A stretch of DNA of 64,000 nucleotides from Acidibrevibacterium fodinaquatile (GCF_003352165.1 NZ_CP029176.1:1488001-1552000); one strand, 5' to 3'. Positions 16,484 to 25,862 are shown, counted from the first letter of the stretch. Notes: a model not told the origin generated them from the letters alone. Program-made: numbers and translations.

Positions 16484-17707
16484 ATGGAGAAGAATAGCAC
16501 GGGAACGCCGGAAGCCAGCCTTTTTGATGGAGAGGGCTGGTTCGACGCGATTGAGGCGGGGGTGCGGGATCGGATCCGCGGGTTCATCGAGAACATGCTG
16601 GAGGAGGAGCTGACGACGGCGCTGGGGCGGGAGCGATATCGCCGTGGTGGCGAGGCAACAGGATATCGCCATGGTGTCCGTCATCGGCAAATCCTCGGCT
16701 CGTTCGGCCCGCTCGAGATTACGGTGCCGCGGGGGCGGATGCCGAAGCCCGGGGGTGGAACGGCGGAATGGCAAAGTGCCACGCTGCCTCGTTATGCCCG
16801 GATGACGAAGCAGGTGGAGGCGTTGATTGCGGCGACCTATCTCGCCGGCACGAACACGCGGCGGGTAAGGCGGGCATTGGGGGCGTTGTTCAAGGGGGCA
16901 GTGGGCAAGGACGTGGTCAGCCGCACGTGGAGAAAGGTCAAGGCGGACTGGGACGGCTGGAACCGGCGGAGCCTGGCCGACGAGGATACCGTCAGGCTGA
17001 TCCTCGACGGCACGGTGGTGAAGGTCCGGCTCGACCGGAAAGCGACCAACATCTCGCTGCTGGTCGTTCTCGGCGTCCGCCGCGACGGGCAGAAGGTTTT
17101 GCTGGCGGTGAAGAACATGGGTGGCGAGAGCGAGGCCGCCTGGCGGGCGGTGCTCGATGACCTGATCGCGCGGGGTCTGCGGACGTCGGACCTGTTGCTG
17201 ATCGATGGCGGTGCCGGCCTCGAACGCGCCCTCGCCAGCCTTTGGCCCGAGGTGCCGACCCAGCGCTGCACAGTCCACAAGCATCGAAATCTGCTCGCGC
17301 ACGCTCCCGAGGCGCTGCACGAGGAGATCACGGCCGACTACAACGACATGATCTACGCCGATACCAGCGCCGAGGTGATGCGCCGGCGCCGGCTGTTCCT
17401 GGCCAAATGGCGCCTGAAATGCCGCGGTGTCGCCGACAGCCTTGAGGAAGCCGGCGATCGGCTGTTCACCTTCACCCGATTGCCCAAAAGCCAGTGGAAA
17501 TCGGCAAGAACGACGAATGCGATCGAACGCCTGCACGAGGAGTTCAAGCGCCGGATCAAAACCCAGACCGTCCTGCCTTCGGCAGAGACCGCGGCGATGC
17601 TGTTCTGGTCATTGCTCGCATCCGGGCAGGTCACCATGCGCAAAGTCGACGGGTGGCAGAGCCTCGGAGAGCCACCCGCCTCAATGCCTCTTGATCTCGT
17701 CGCCTGA
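16484..17707 (+). CDS. IS256-family transposase, second copy
   Basis: This is a 407-aa full-length mutator-type transposase, differing from the left copy at the Pro/Ser position in GLRTSDLLL. Both reading frames of the nested element are intact, so both copies may still supply transposase. Confidence 0.92.
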   Translation: MEKNSTGTPEASLFDGEGWFDAIEAGVRDRIRGFIENMLEEELTTALGRERYRRGGEATGYRHGVRHRQILGSFGPLEITVPRGRMPKPGGGTAEWQSATLPRYARMTKQVEALIAATYLAGTNTRRVRRALGALFKGAVGKDVVSRTWRKVKADWDGWNRRSLADEDTVRLILDGTVVKVRLDRKATNISLLVVLGVRRDGQKVLLAVKNMGGESEAAWRAVLDDLIARGLRTSDLLLIDGGAGLERALASLWPEVPTQRCTVHKHRNLLAHAPEALHEEITADYNDMIYADTSAEVMRRRRLFLAKWRLKCRGVADSLEEAGDRLFTFTRLPKSQWKSARTTNAIERLHEEFKRRIKTQTVLPSAETAAMLFWSLLASGQVTMRKVDGWQSLGEPPASMPLDLVA

Positions 17708-17773
17708 CCTCGTCATGCTCCCCAAACCGGAGACGCCGCCAAAGGCAATTTCCACACAAACCGCGACGCCACC

Positions 17774-18579
17774 TCGTTGCCGCCAAGACCGAAGACGTAG
17801 TCGACACCGTTGGCTTCGCACCAGCTCATCGCCTCGTGGCGGCCATAATGACCGTCACCGCGAATGGTGATGTTCGTCGTGGGCCAGTGCGTGCGGATGC
17901 GGCGCACCAGGCGTCTGAGTTGGCCTCGCACCTCACGGCCCGAGGGCGTTTTGCCCGACCGCAACAACACCGCCACCGGCCGCGCGGTCGCCGTCTCGTA
18001 GACATGCATCGGCAGGAAGCAGCGTTCGCCGTAATGCGAGTTGAACAACGAGAGTTGCTGCGCGCCATGCACGACGTCGACGGTGTCATCGATATCCAGC
18101 GTCACCTCACGCGGCGGGCGCGCATAGCTGGCGCAATAGATATCAATCAGGGCGTAGCTCATCGCCGCCACCTCGCGGCGGGTGGGCGCGTTCTCCAGCC
18201 GCGACACGGTCGGCTGGGAACATAGATCGATGCCGCTGTCGGGCAGGCGTCCGCAGGCCAGCTTGAAGCCGGGATCGCTGCGCAGATGGTCGAGATCGTT
18301 GCCGTCCTCATAGCCGCAGGCGATGGCGAGCATGCGGACGCGCAGAATGTCGGCGACGCTATGCGTCAACAGGTTCGGATCACGCGCATCGGCGATCAGC
18401 GCCGCCAGCTTGTCGGCGAGGCCGAGGCGCCGTTCGGCCGCGGCCAGCAGCAGCACGCCACCGTCGGATGTCAGGCGCCCGCCATCGAATGCGGCGACGA
18501 CTTTCTTGCGCGCCACGGCTGGGAAATGGAACGCGACGAGGGTATCTTCGGACATGGCGGGTGTGGCTTCCGTGGTCAC
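17774..18579 (-). pseudogene. IS1380-family transposase, C-terminus lost
   Basis: The N-terminal part of an IS1380 (DDE_Tnp_1-type) transposase is present: AAFDGGRLTSDGGVLLLAA, PTVSRLENAPTRREV, VTLDIDDTVDVVHGAQQLS and GDGHYGRHEAMSWCE. The frame runs into the end of the right nested IS at 17773 after FGLGGNEV, so roughly the last third is missing. The start is the ATG at 18579 or the one at MSEDTLVAFHF (18555). Confidence 0.85.
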
Positions 18580-18660
18580 GTGGACCGGATGGCTTCGACA
18601 CCCAATTCCGTAAACCTGATCAACGCTTTACGCGACACCCGCCAGCGAATCCCGGCCATG

Positions 18661-19209
18661 CTGTGAATAAGGCGGGTTAGCTGGATGGTTTGACGTTTGA
18701 TTTGTTGCCGCTGACGCAGGATGTCCTGGGCCCTGCCATGATAGGCATCGGCTGGTGTTACGTTGCCGAGGCTCTCATGGTAACGGCGGTGATTGTAATG
18801 CTCGATGAAGGCGGCGATCTGACGTTCAAGATCACCCGGCAGGTAATAGTTATCGAGCAATATGCGGTTTTTCAACGTCTGGTGCCAGCGTTCGATCTTG
18901 CCTTGGGTTTGCGGATGACAAGGCGCGCCACGGATGTGTTCGATATTTCGCCGCTCCAGCCATTTGGCCAGATCGGCCGCGATGTAACACGGCCCGTTAT
19001 CGGATAGCAGGCGTGGCTTATGCGCGACTGTAGCTGAGGCGCAGCCTGAAGCGTCGAGAGCGAGGTTCAGCGTGTCGGTAACATCCTCGGCCTGCATGGT
19101 AGTGCACAGCTTCCAGGCGATGACGTAACGGGAATAATCATCGAGGATGGTAGAGAGATACATCCACCCCCAGCCAATCACTTTCAAATACGTGAAGTCT
19201 GTCTGTTGA
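18661..19209 (-). pseudogene. IS3-family transposase (integrase core) fragment
   Basis: The minus strand encodes QQTDFTYLKVIGWGW, STILDDYSRYVIAWKL, LLSDNGPCYIAADLAKW and GKIERWHQTLK, the rve DDE core of an IS3-type OrfB. The N-terminal part is replaced by unrelated sequence near 19210. The C-terminal end stops at about RLIHS, where the IS1380 element begins. It is a dead fragment. Confidence 0.85.
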
Positions 19210-19314
19210 TTTGCGCTGAGATCTGACCCGGGAGAGGCGGAAATTTTCATTGACGGCATCCATTGCTCTCCATCTTTCGACTGGTCATAAAAACTGGTCG
19301 AAACGGCGGCACGC

Positions 19315-19560
19315 ATACGCGAGGTTCAAGCTTCGGAGGCCAAAGCTCATCTGCTGCAACTGCTTGATGACGTCGAGCGCGGCGAGGTCATCGTCATCAC
19401 GCGCCATGGCCGGGCGATTGCCCGCCTGATACCGGAAATGGATCGCAGGCGGGAAGAGATTGACCAAGCCATCGCCGGCATCAAGGCGCTCCGCAGGCGC
19501 ACCGGCAAGGTCACCGTCGAGCAATTGCTCTCCGCCCGGCATGAGGGTACCGCTACTGAT
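19315..19560 (+). pseudogene. Phd/YefM-type antitoxin, probably dead
   Basis: The frame reads REVQASEAKAHLLQLLDDVE and ITRHGRAIARLIPE, a Phd/YefM antitoxin pattern. The expected start codon position (19315) is ATA instead of ATG and no good alternative start lies upstream. Near 19550 a missing base takes the frame past the expected TGA that should overlap the toxin ATG. It is the partner of the broken VapC-type gene that follows. Confidence 0.65.
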
Positions 19561-19798
19561 GCCGTTTGTTCTCGACGCCTCGATTGCGGCGTGCTGGGCT
19601 TTCGCGGACGAGGACCACCCGGTGGCGGCTCTGGCGCTCGAGCGGATGCGGACGGATGCGGCGCTGCTTCCGAGCCTTTGGTGGTTCGAACTCCGCGACA
19701 CCCTCATCGTCAGCGAGCGGCGAGGCCGCCTGACGGAAACCGACACCGCGCTTTTTTCTGCGCGAAATCGCCCGCCTGCCGATAACGGTCGACCGTTC

Positions 19799-21081
19799 AA
19801 GGCTGTTCAACGCTCTCTCGTTGGCTGGACTGAGCCCGATTTGTAACATCTGATGGGTGAAATGCATTCATGGAGACGAAGGGGATTCCCCAATCGGGAA
19901 ATGTCTGACTCATAGGGCGGCAACCGAAGTGGAGGTTGCCGTGGCTATATTCTCACCGTTGCTGGACGTGCTGGCGGAGATTCCTGATCCGCGCCGGGCG
20001 GAAGGAAAGCTCTACCAACTGCCTTACGTGCTGCTGTTCGCCATCCTGGCCATCGTCAGCGGCTGCAATTCGTATCGCGGCATCATCACCTTCATCGACG
20101 TCCATCGTCACCGGCTGAACGCCATCTTTGCGCTGAAATGGCGTCGCGCGCCGGCGCACACGGCCATCCGCTACATCCTCCAGGGGCTTGATCCGGCTGC
20201 GGTGGAGGCGGTCTTCCGCCGCCATGCCGCCTTGCTGCAGGCCGCGCGCGCGACGCCCGGACAGGGCAGCATCGCGCTGGATGGCAAGACGCTCCGCGGC
20301 AGTTTCGACAACTTTCACGACCGCGCCGCCGCCCAGGTGCTGAGCGCGTTCGCCACCGACACCGCCCTCGTGCTCGCCCATGTTGAGATCGCCGAGAAAT
20401 CCAACGAAATCCCGGCAGCGCAGGCGCTGCTTGCCGAACTCGGCGTCCCGGCCGGCGCCGTCGTCACCCTCGATGCGCTGCACTGCCAAAAAAAACCTTC
20501 GAGGCCGCTGCGCAGGCCAACCTCGCCCTGATCGTCCAGGTCAAGGACAACCAGCCCACCCTGCTGCGCCAGATCACCGAATTCTCCACCACCACGCCAC
20601 CGCTCGGATCCGCCCACAGCCACGATATCGGGCGCAATCGCGACGAGCGCCGCACCGTCACCGTCCTTGATCCCGCCAACATACTCGCCAACACCGACTG
20701 GCATCCACACGTCGCCGCCATCATCCGCGTCGAGCGCGAGGTGTTCACCCGCAGCAGCAAGACCGGGCTGCTGCGCCACTCCGCCGAGACCGCCTTCTAT
20801 GTCTCCAACACGCCGATCTCCGCACGCCGCGCCGCCGATGCCATCCGCGCACACTGGCGGATCGAAACCACCTCCCACTACAGCCGCGACGTCACCTTCG
20901 GCGAAGACCGCTCGCGCATCCGCACCAACCCCGGCGTGTTCGCACGCTTGCGCAGTTTCGGTTTCAACATCCTTACCGCACATCGTACCAACACACTCGC
21001 CCAGGACCGCTACCGAGCCGCCCTCGCCGGTATCGATAATATGCTCGCGCTGCTCGCTATCTCATAGCATTGAACAGCCTT
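19799..21081 (+). mobile_element. ISAs1-family element
   Basis: The 1283-bp element has terminal repeats AAGGCTGTTCAA and TTGAACAGCCTT. It is flanked by the direct repeat GGTCGACCGTTC at 19787-19798 and 21082-21093. That is slightly longer than the 8-10 bp usual for the family, so part of the match may be chance. It inserted in the PIN toxin gene. Confidence 0.9.
19941..21067 (+). pseudogene. ISAs1-family transposase with a frameshift in an A run
   Basis: The start is the GTG at 19941 with GGAGG at 19931-19935. The protein begins VAIFSPLLDVLAEIPDPRRA and contains the DDE core (ALDGKTLRGSF, VKDNQPTLL, HWRIETTSHYSRDVTFGED). At 20487-20494 a run of eight A breaks the frame; nine would continue as HCQKKTFEAAAQANL. 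Either the run is a slippage site or the gene is inactivated. Confidence 0.8.
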
Positions 21082-21267
21082 GGTCGACCGTTCTCCCGGC
21101 GAGGCGGAGGTGCTCATGCTCGCTCGCCGGCATCGGCTCACGGTCTATCATGCGAGCCATCTCGCATTGGCACAGCGCGAAAGCGTGCCACTTGCGACGC
21201 TCGATGGCGCTTTTAGGGGAGCTGCGAGGACGGCAAGGATATCCCTGCTTGAAGAGCGCTCATCGGC

Positions 21268-21387
21268 ATGAGCCGCGATGGTGTGATGCGACGCGGGTTA
21301 CCGTCGTCGTTCGACCGGTGGCTCATCGGCCAGGTCGCCGAGGGACATGTCTGGGCGCTTTGCCGGGCTGGTCCTGAGCCTCGCTGA
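21268..21387 (+). CDS. 39-codon ORF of uncertain reality
   Basis: An ATG overlapping the PIN toxin stop (ATGA) opens a frame reading MSRDGVMRRGLPSSFDRWL and ending GPEPR. No family is recognised. It may be the truncated start of a former downstream gene. Only the 4-bp overlap supports it. Confidence 0.25.
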   Translation: MSRDGVMRRGLPSSFDRWLIGQVAEGHVWALCRAGPEPR

Positions 21388-21436
21388 GGCCGCCGCCGAG
21401 ATGCGAGCGGCTGAAGCGTGAGCCAGGCGCTCTTTC
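21386..21436 (+). repeat. imperfect direct repeat flanking brnTA (left)
   Basis: This roughly 50-bp stretch, including GCGGCTGAAGCGTGAGCC and GCGCTCTTTC, recurs with a few differences at 22091-22141. The two copies bracket the brnTA genes, which suggests the module moved or was duplicated as a unit. Confidence 0.7.
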
Positions 21437-21445
21437 GTTACCGCA

Positions 21446-21742
21446 TCATTTCCCGTGCCGAGGCATGTGCTGGCGCAGAACCTCGTTCATGTGCACCTGC
21501 CATCCCGGGCCTTCCTGCTTGTATGCATCCAGCACGTCCGGGTCCAAACGCAATGTCTGGTTGACCTTGCGGTCAGCTTTCGCCGGGCGCCCGCGACGGC
21601 GCCGGATAGCCTCCGCCGCTTGCGTGCCGAAAATCTCCGCAATGGCATCGAGCGCGGGTCGGGCGGTGCGGATTTCCTCACGCGTCCATTCCGGGTTGTC
21701 TTCATCCGGGCGGGAAGCCGCCTCATCCTTTTTCCTGTTCAT
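21446..21742 (-). CDS. brnA: BrnA antitoxin
   Basis: This 98-aa protein matches the BrnA family: EWTREEIRTARPALDAIAEI, RRGRPAKADRKVNQTLRLDP, then DAYKQEGPGWQVHMNEVLRQ. It is a ribbon-helix-helix-type protein that neutralises BrnT and autoregulates the operon. The ATG at 21742 lies inside the end of brnT (20-bp overlap), the normal toxin-first order of this family. A longer frame to 21967 is the shadow within brnT. Confidence 0.9.
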   Translation of the reverse strand: MNRKKDEAASRPDEDNPEWTREEIRTARPALDAIAEIFGTQAAEAIRRRRGRPAKADRKVNQTLRLDPDVLDAYKQEGPGWQVHMNEVLRQHMPRHGK

Positions 21743-21995
21743 ACCACTCCACCTCTTTGCGGTTAGCCTTGCGAAAGCTGATGACGTGCATCGCCTCGCC
21801 TCGCATCGTGATGACCGCCACATGCAGTCGCCGACCGAGCCGCGCCAGCACCCGAACGCGGGTCTCGCCGTAGTCTTTCCGCCGGTCTTCCTGTAAAATG
21901 GCGGTTTCCCAAGCGAGGTCAGCCACCCGCTCGAACGGTAAGTCGCGCTCCGCGATGTTTCTGGCATTTTTGGCGGGGTCGAACGTCACGCGCAT
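21723..21995 (-). CDS. brnT: BrnT toxin
   Basis: This 90-aa ribonuclease toxin of the RelE-like BrnT family starts VTFDPAKNARNIAERDLPFE and carries RVRVLARLGRRLHVAVIT and HVISFRKANRKEVEWYEQ. It cleaves RNA when not bound by BrnA. The gene is intact and precedes brnA. It lies directly downstream of the serine recombinase gene of element A. Confidence 0.92.
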   Translation of the reverse strand: MRVTFDPAKNARNIAERDLPFERVADLAWETAILQEDRRKDYGETRVRVLARLGRRLHVAVITMRGEAMHVISFRKANRKEVEWYEQEKG

Positions 21996-22090
21996 ATTGT
22001 TTTTTGCTACAGCAAAAATTGGTAAGGGTCAAGGAAATTCATTGTAACGAAAACCGCTATCAGCCACTTACCACAGCACTGCGGCTCGCC

Positions 22091-22141
22091 GCGGCGGCCG
22101 CCGAGATATGGGCGGCTGAAGCGTGAGCCTAGCGCTCTTTC
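22091..22141 (+). repeat. imperfect direct repeat flanking brnTA (right)
   Basis: This copy pairs with 21386-21436 in the same orientation and lies between the brnT promoter region and the recombinase stop codon. Confidence 0.7.
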
Positions 22142-22159
22142 ACGGCGATAGCCGGCCGT

Positions 22160-23866
22160 TCAGCAGGCGACGGGGAGGAGGGTCAACTGTCGGAGGTTGC
22201 AAGCCCCCGCAACCACTTTTACCGAACTCGTAAACAAATCGGAACCAGCGCCGGCAACGGCGCCTGGCGTCGCCCCTGCACCGGGGCGCGTCGGCGCTTG
22301 CCCGAGGCCAAGCCCAACCATCGCAGCAATCTCGCCGGTGAGCACAATCTCCGGCGCCTCGCCCGCCGCCGCGGGAGGCAGCACCTCGACCCGCGCCACC
22401 AGGCCACGCACCATCTCCAAAGCCTCCTGCCCATCCGGCCCCGTCAAGGCCTCGGCCAGCGCCGCGACCTTGGCGCGATAGATTTCGCCGAGATTGGGAT
22501 GCAGCCGCGGCACCGCCGGGGTGGCCTGCGCCAATTGCCGGGCCAGACCCGCCTTGCGTGCTTCCAGGTCATCGAGCTGCTGTTGCAGCCCCGGCGCCCG
22601 GAACCCCTCGGCAATCGCGTCAATCAGACCGGCGAGCTTGCGCTCGACCGCGGCCAGCTCCTTGCGCAGATTGGCCGCCTCGGCCCCGGCGGCGGCTTGC
22701 AGCCGGTTCCACTCGGCGGCGAATTCGGCGACGAATTCCGCCACCAGTTCCGGCGCCATCAGCTGCTCGCGCAGCGCCGCGAGAATCAGGTCTTCCAGCG
22801 CGTCGCGCCTGACGGTTCCGTGGTTGGCACAGACCCCCTGACGATGGGCGGCGGTGCAGCCGAGATAATCGCGACCGATGGCGCCGAAGGCGCCGCCGCA
22901 GCCGCCGCAAAAGATTTTTCCGGTCAGCACATGCCGCGGCCGACGGCGCGCCCAGAACCCGGGCGGCAGCGTGTCGGCCCGCGAGGCGGCGCGAATGGCG
23001 CCGAGCCGCTCGGCAGCCCGCTCCCAGGTTTCCTGGTCGATGATGCGCAATTCCGGCACGGTCTCGATAACCCATTCTGCGCGCGGATTCGGCCGCGACA
23101 CCCTTTTCCCGGTCGCCGGGTCTTTGAGGAAGCGCATGCGATTCCACACCAGGCGGCCGATATAGAGTTCATTGCGCAGGATGCCGGTGCCGCGCCCGGC
23201 ATGGCCGCGGATGGTGGTATCGCGCCAGGCGCGCCCCTCGGGGCCGGGCACGCCTTCGGCGTTCAGCGTCTTGGCGATGGCAATCGGGCTGGCGCCGCCG
23301 GCAAAGAGGGTGAAGATGCGGCGCACTATGGCCGCCTCGGCCTCGTTGATACTGCGGGCGCCGCGCACCGGCTCGCCATTGGGGTCGAGCTGGCGGGCGA
23401 TGTCATAGCCATAGCAGAGCCCGCCGGCCGAGCGCCCGGCGGCGACCCGCCCGCGCAGGCCGCGGCGGGTCTTATCGGCGAGGTCTTTGAGAAAGAGGGC
23501 GTTCATCGTGCCCTTGAGGCCGACATGGAGTTCGGAAATCTCGCCCTCGGCGAGGGTGACGAGGCGGATGCCGGCGAATTTGAGCCGCTTGAACAGACCG
23601 GCGACGTCTTCCTGGTCGCGCGAGAGGCGGTCGAGGGCTTCGGCGACGACGACGTCGAAGGCGGCCTCGCGCGCGCTTTCGAGCAGCGCCTGATAACCCG
23701 GGCGCAGCGTCGAGGCGCCGCTGAGCGCGGCATCACGATAGACCTGCACCAGTTCCCAGCCCTCGCGGGCGAGGCGTTCCTTGCATAGGCGCAACTGGTC
23801 TTCGATGGATGCGTCGCGCTGGTTGTCGGAGGAATAGCGGGCGTAGATGACGGCGCGGAGGGTCAT
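22160..23866 (-). CDS. large serine recombinase
   Basis: This 568-aa protein has a resolvase catalytic domain (VIYARYSSDNQRDASIEDQL with the active-site serine, EALDRLSRDQEDVA), a recombinase domain (YGYDIARQLDP, SINEAEAAIVRRIFTLF), a zinc-ribbon domain (KIFCGGCGGAFGAIGRD) and a coiled-coil arm (EAANLRKELAAVERKLAGL). It should integrate or excise the element. Only the first 25 or so residues are near-identical to the recombinase of element B. Its last 120 bp recur at 62761-62880, diverging right at the stop codon. Confidence 0.93.
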   Translation of the reverse strand: MTLRAVIYARYSSDNQRDASIEDQLRLCKERLAREGWELVQVYRDAALSGASTLRPGYQALLESAREAAFDVVVAEALDRLSRDQEDVAGLFKRLKFAGIRLVTLAEGEISELHVGLKGTMNALFLKDLADKTRRGLRGRVAAGRSAGGLCYGYDIARQLDPNGEPVRGARSINEAEAAIVRRIFTLFAGGASPIAIAKTLNAEGVPGPEGRAWRDTTIRGHAGRGTGILRNELYIGRLVWNRMRFLKDPATGKRVSRPNPRAEWVIETVPELRIIDQETWERAAERLGAIRAASRADTLPPGFWARRRPRHVLTGKIFCGGCGGAFGAIGRDYLGCTAAHRQGVCANHGTVRRDALEDLILAALREQLMAPELVAEFVAEFAAEWNRLQAAAGAEAANLRKELAAVERKLAGLIDAIAEGFRAPGLQQQLDDLEARKAGLARQLAQATPAVPRLHPNLGEIYRAKVAALAEALTGPDGQEALEMVRGLVARVEVLPPAAAGEAPEIVLTGEIAAMVGLGLGQAPTRPGAGATPGAVAGAGSDLFTSSVKVVAGACNLRQLTLLPVAC

Positions 23867-23966
23867 GGGCGCAGCTCCAGCGGCAGGGCTGGCGATGATG
23901 TCGCGCCATCGCCCTGCCGGTCAAGAATGACGCATGGGTTTCGCGGTAAGTCGCGCGGCATGACGG

Positions 23967-24242
23967 TCAATGCCAGCGGCCATGATGCATGAGAACTATG
24001 ACCGCGCCTATCACCAGCGCGGTGGCGGCCATAATGGCCGTCATGTCAATGGTGCCGCAGCCGAGGCTGAGGCGCCGATAATCCTCCCGCGTCGCCTGCC
24101 TGGCCAGCAGGCGGGCAATCCAGGCGAGGGTCGGATGCGCATTCTGGAGCGGCACCGGCTTGGGTGTGGCCTCACGGCGCGCGGCGGCGTTGGTTGTTTC
24201 CGGTTTCGGCGATATGCGCCGGGTGTTCAGAGTATGCGTCAT
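23967..24242 (-). CDS. small single-span membrane protein
   Basis: This 91-aa protein starts MTHTLNTRRISPKPETTN and ends in one hydrophobic segment (TAIMAATALVIGAVIVLM) followed by a basic tail. It is conserved almost unchanged in element B (45430-45705), with the same distance to the recombinase gene. The function is unknown. Conservation in both copies argues it is a real gene. The next 220 bp up to 24466 hold an AT-rich region without a gene I can support. Confidence 0.7.
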   Translation of the reverse strand: MTHTLNTRRISPKPETTNAAARREATPKPVPLQNAHPTLAWIARLLARQATREDYRRLSLGCGTIDMTAIMAATALVIGAVIVLMHHGRWH

Positions 24243-24466
24243 GTTCAATCCTCCCGTTTGGCGGACGAGGCCTTCACTCGCCGCGGTAATGCACGACAAC
24301 TCAAAATTCAGAACTGTCAATAACTCATGATAACGTGGCGGAATACTAATAGCAAGGACTAAAATTATCGTATCTTCTATATTAAGGGATTCCGCAGAAG
24401 CGCATTCCGGGGCAAGTCGGAGAAAAGGCGCCCTTTTGGCGCGGCTGTGCTGATGTTGAGGGCGGG

Positions 24467-24620
24467 TCAGAACAGATGGTCGATGACCAGCATGACGACG
24501 CCGACGATGTGACCGATGCAGATGACGATTTCGAGGCCGCGGTCGGCAACTTCGCGCCAGGTCTTCTCGCCCGGGTGGGAACCGGAGCGCTGACGCGCGG
24601 CATTGTGGCCGTGATGCCGG
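24467..24620 (-). pseudogene. truncated small membrane protein (intact in element B)
   Basis: The frame ends SHPGEKTWREVADRGLEIVI and then CIGHIVGVVMLVIDHLF, matching the C-terminal half of the 79-aa protein at 45931-46170. The front half and start codon are missing. Upstream the sequence turns into the 3' end of the PEP-CTERM gene, so cargo has replaced the front of this gene. Confidence 0.75.
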
Positions 24621-24624
24621 GCTC

Positions 24625-25326
24625 TTACGCGCGGCGTAAGCGCCTCCGAAAGAAAGCGATGGTGCCGAGGGCGGCGCCAAGGATCGTCACCGAAGCGGGC
24701 TCCGGCACGTCAGTGTTTGAGGTAGAGGTAACGAAAGACAGATTGGCGACTACCACTCCGGTGATGCCACCACTGCATGTGCCACCAGAAATACCGAGGC
24801 AGACATCAGCGCTGAAATAATTACTATCGCTGTTCGCCACGAAATCAGCGAGAGTAACATTGTCGACGGTGAAACCCAGCGTGCCCGTATAGGGGCTCTG
24901 GCCGCCATGCCCACAGGTCGCCACGCTGCAAGCGATGGCGTAATCCCAATACCCAGCGCCGCCAGTGTGCAACGACCCGGTAGAGGAGTAAACAGAGGAG
25001 AATCCAGGGGTGATATTCGCAACGGAAATATTTGGCGCGCCACTCAGATCCCAGGTCAAGGGATAACCCGCGCCGGAATTGATGAAGCCAACCCCTGAAG
25101 CGAGCGTAACGGTCACGGTAACATTCGGTCCACCATTGTCGTTCAGGGTAACGGTGCCGTATGGCGAGGAAACCAGATTAGTGCTGCCTGTCCCAACATA
25201 ATCGTTCAGGCTGTAACCCAGCACCGTTGCGGCGGCTGGCGTGGCCGCGAAGTTCATGCCCCCGAGAGCAAGAGAGAGACTCGCAGCGAGTTTTCCAAAC
25301 TCCGCGACATATGCTCTGAACCGCAT
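24625..25326 (-). CDS. PEP-CTERM sorting-domain protein
   Basis: The protein has 233 aa from the ATG at 25326, with GGGAG upstream. It has an N-terminal signal peptide (LAASLSLALGGMNFAATPAAA), a Thr/Ser/Gly-rich exported body with four cysteines, and a C-terminal VPEPASVTILGAALGTIAFF followed by RRRLRRA. That is the PEP-CTERM tripartite signal (motif, transmembrane helix, basic tail) used by exosortase systems linked to exopolysaccharide. No exosortase gene is in this window. Confidence 0.9.
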   Translation of the reverse strand: MRFRAYVAEFGKLAASLSLALGGMNFAATPAAATVLGYSLNDYVGTGSTNLVSSPYGTVTLNDNGGPNVTVTVTLASGVGFINSGAGYPLTWDLSGAPNISVANITPGFSSVYSSTGSLHTGGAGYWDYAIACSVATCGHGGQSPYTGTLGFTVDNVTLADFVANSDSNYFSADVCLGISGGTCSGGITGVVVANLSFVTSTSNTDVPEPASVTILGAALGTIAFFRRRLRRA

Positions 25327-25862
25327 CGTTGCTCTCCCAGATTGTCTTAAAGGTGGCGCCATTGGTCGTCATAGTTTCGTTAAAGCATTAACATTACCTC
25401 TACGTCAATCAAAATTTCGTGCCAGTTGGTTTCAGAACGCTCCCTGTCGGGCAGAAAACCGACCACTTTCCTGATTGAGGGGGGCGCGAAAAGAGCGGCG
25501 GCCAGCGGCGCAAGCCGGATGAGGCGCCGTTTTGGGACGCTTTCTGTCCAGCAACTCAGTGGCATGGAGCCGCACGAAGAGACATAACCTCTCGAGTCCG
25601 GCGATGCGGGGCAGCCCGGGCAGCGGCTTGACCTGATGGCAGGACTTTCAGCTGAATATCAAAAAAATCTGGTTGCGATACGCTTTTGGCCAAGAAATCA
25701 CGGCCCCGCATAGTACAAGACGGCGCCAAGGGCATGACAGATGCAAATTGTCTCGGCGCGCTACAGAACCTGAACAACGGGTGTAGAGCGAGATAGTGCT
25801 TATTGTTCTGAGGTGGACTCGTAAAGCAGCGCGGTGTTAGCGCGCTGCTTTACGATTACTTA

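Larger units (their letters stand above)
15016..17773. mobile_element. nested insertion sequence, right copy (inverted)
   Basis: This is the inverted copy of 7349-10107, 2758 bp long, one base shorter at the T run near 15040. It has the same terminal repeats and both transposase genes. It truncates the UvrD-like gene on its left and an IS1380 transposase gene on its right. No target duplication is seen, so deletions or recombination occurred after insertion. Confidence 0.85.
19559..21271 (+). pseudogene. VapC-type PIN toxin interrupted by an ISAs1-type element
   Basis: The first part (19559-19798) reads MPFVLDASIAACWAFADED and SLWWFELRDTLIVSERRGRL. The second part (21094-21271) reads PGEAEVLMLARRHRLTVYHA and ALAQRESVPLATLDGAF, the C-terminal PIN half. 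They join across the 12-bp duplication GGTCGACCGTTC. An extra T in a T run near 19752 also shifts the frame before the insertion. Two lesions plus the antitoxin damage make this module inactive. Confidence 0.85.

Noticed and set aside
7341-17781. Composite transposon with target-site duplication
   Set aside because: The 8 bp outside the two nested IS copies do not match in any pairing, so transposition as one unit is not supported.
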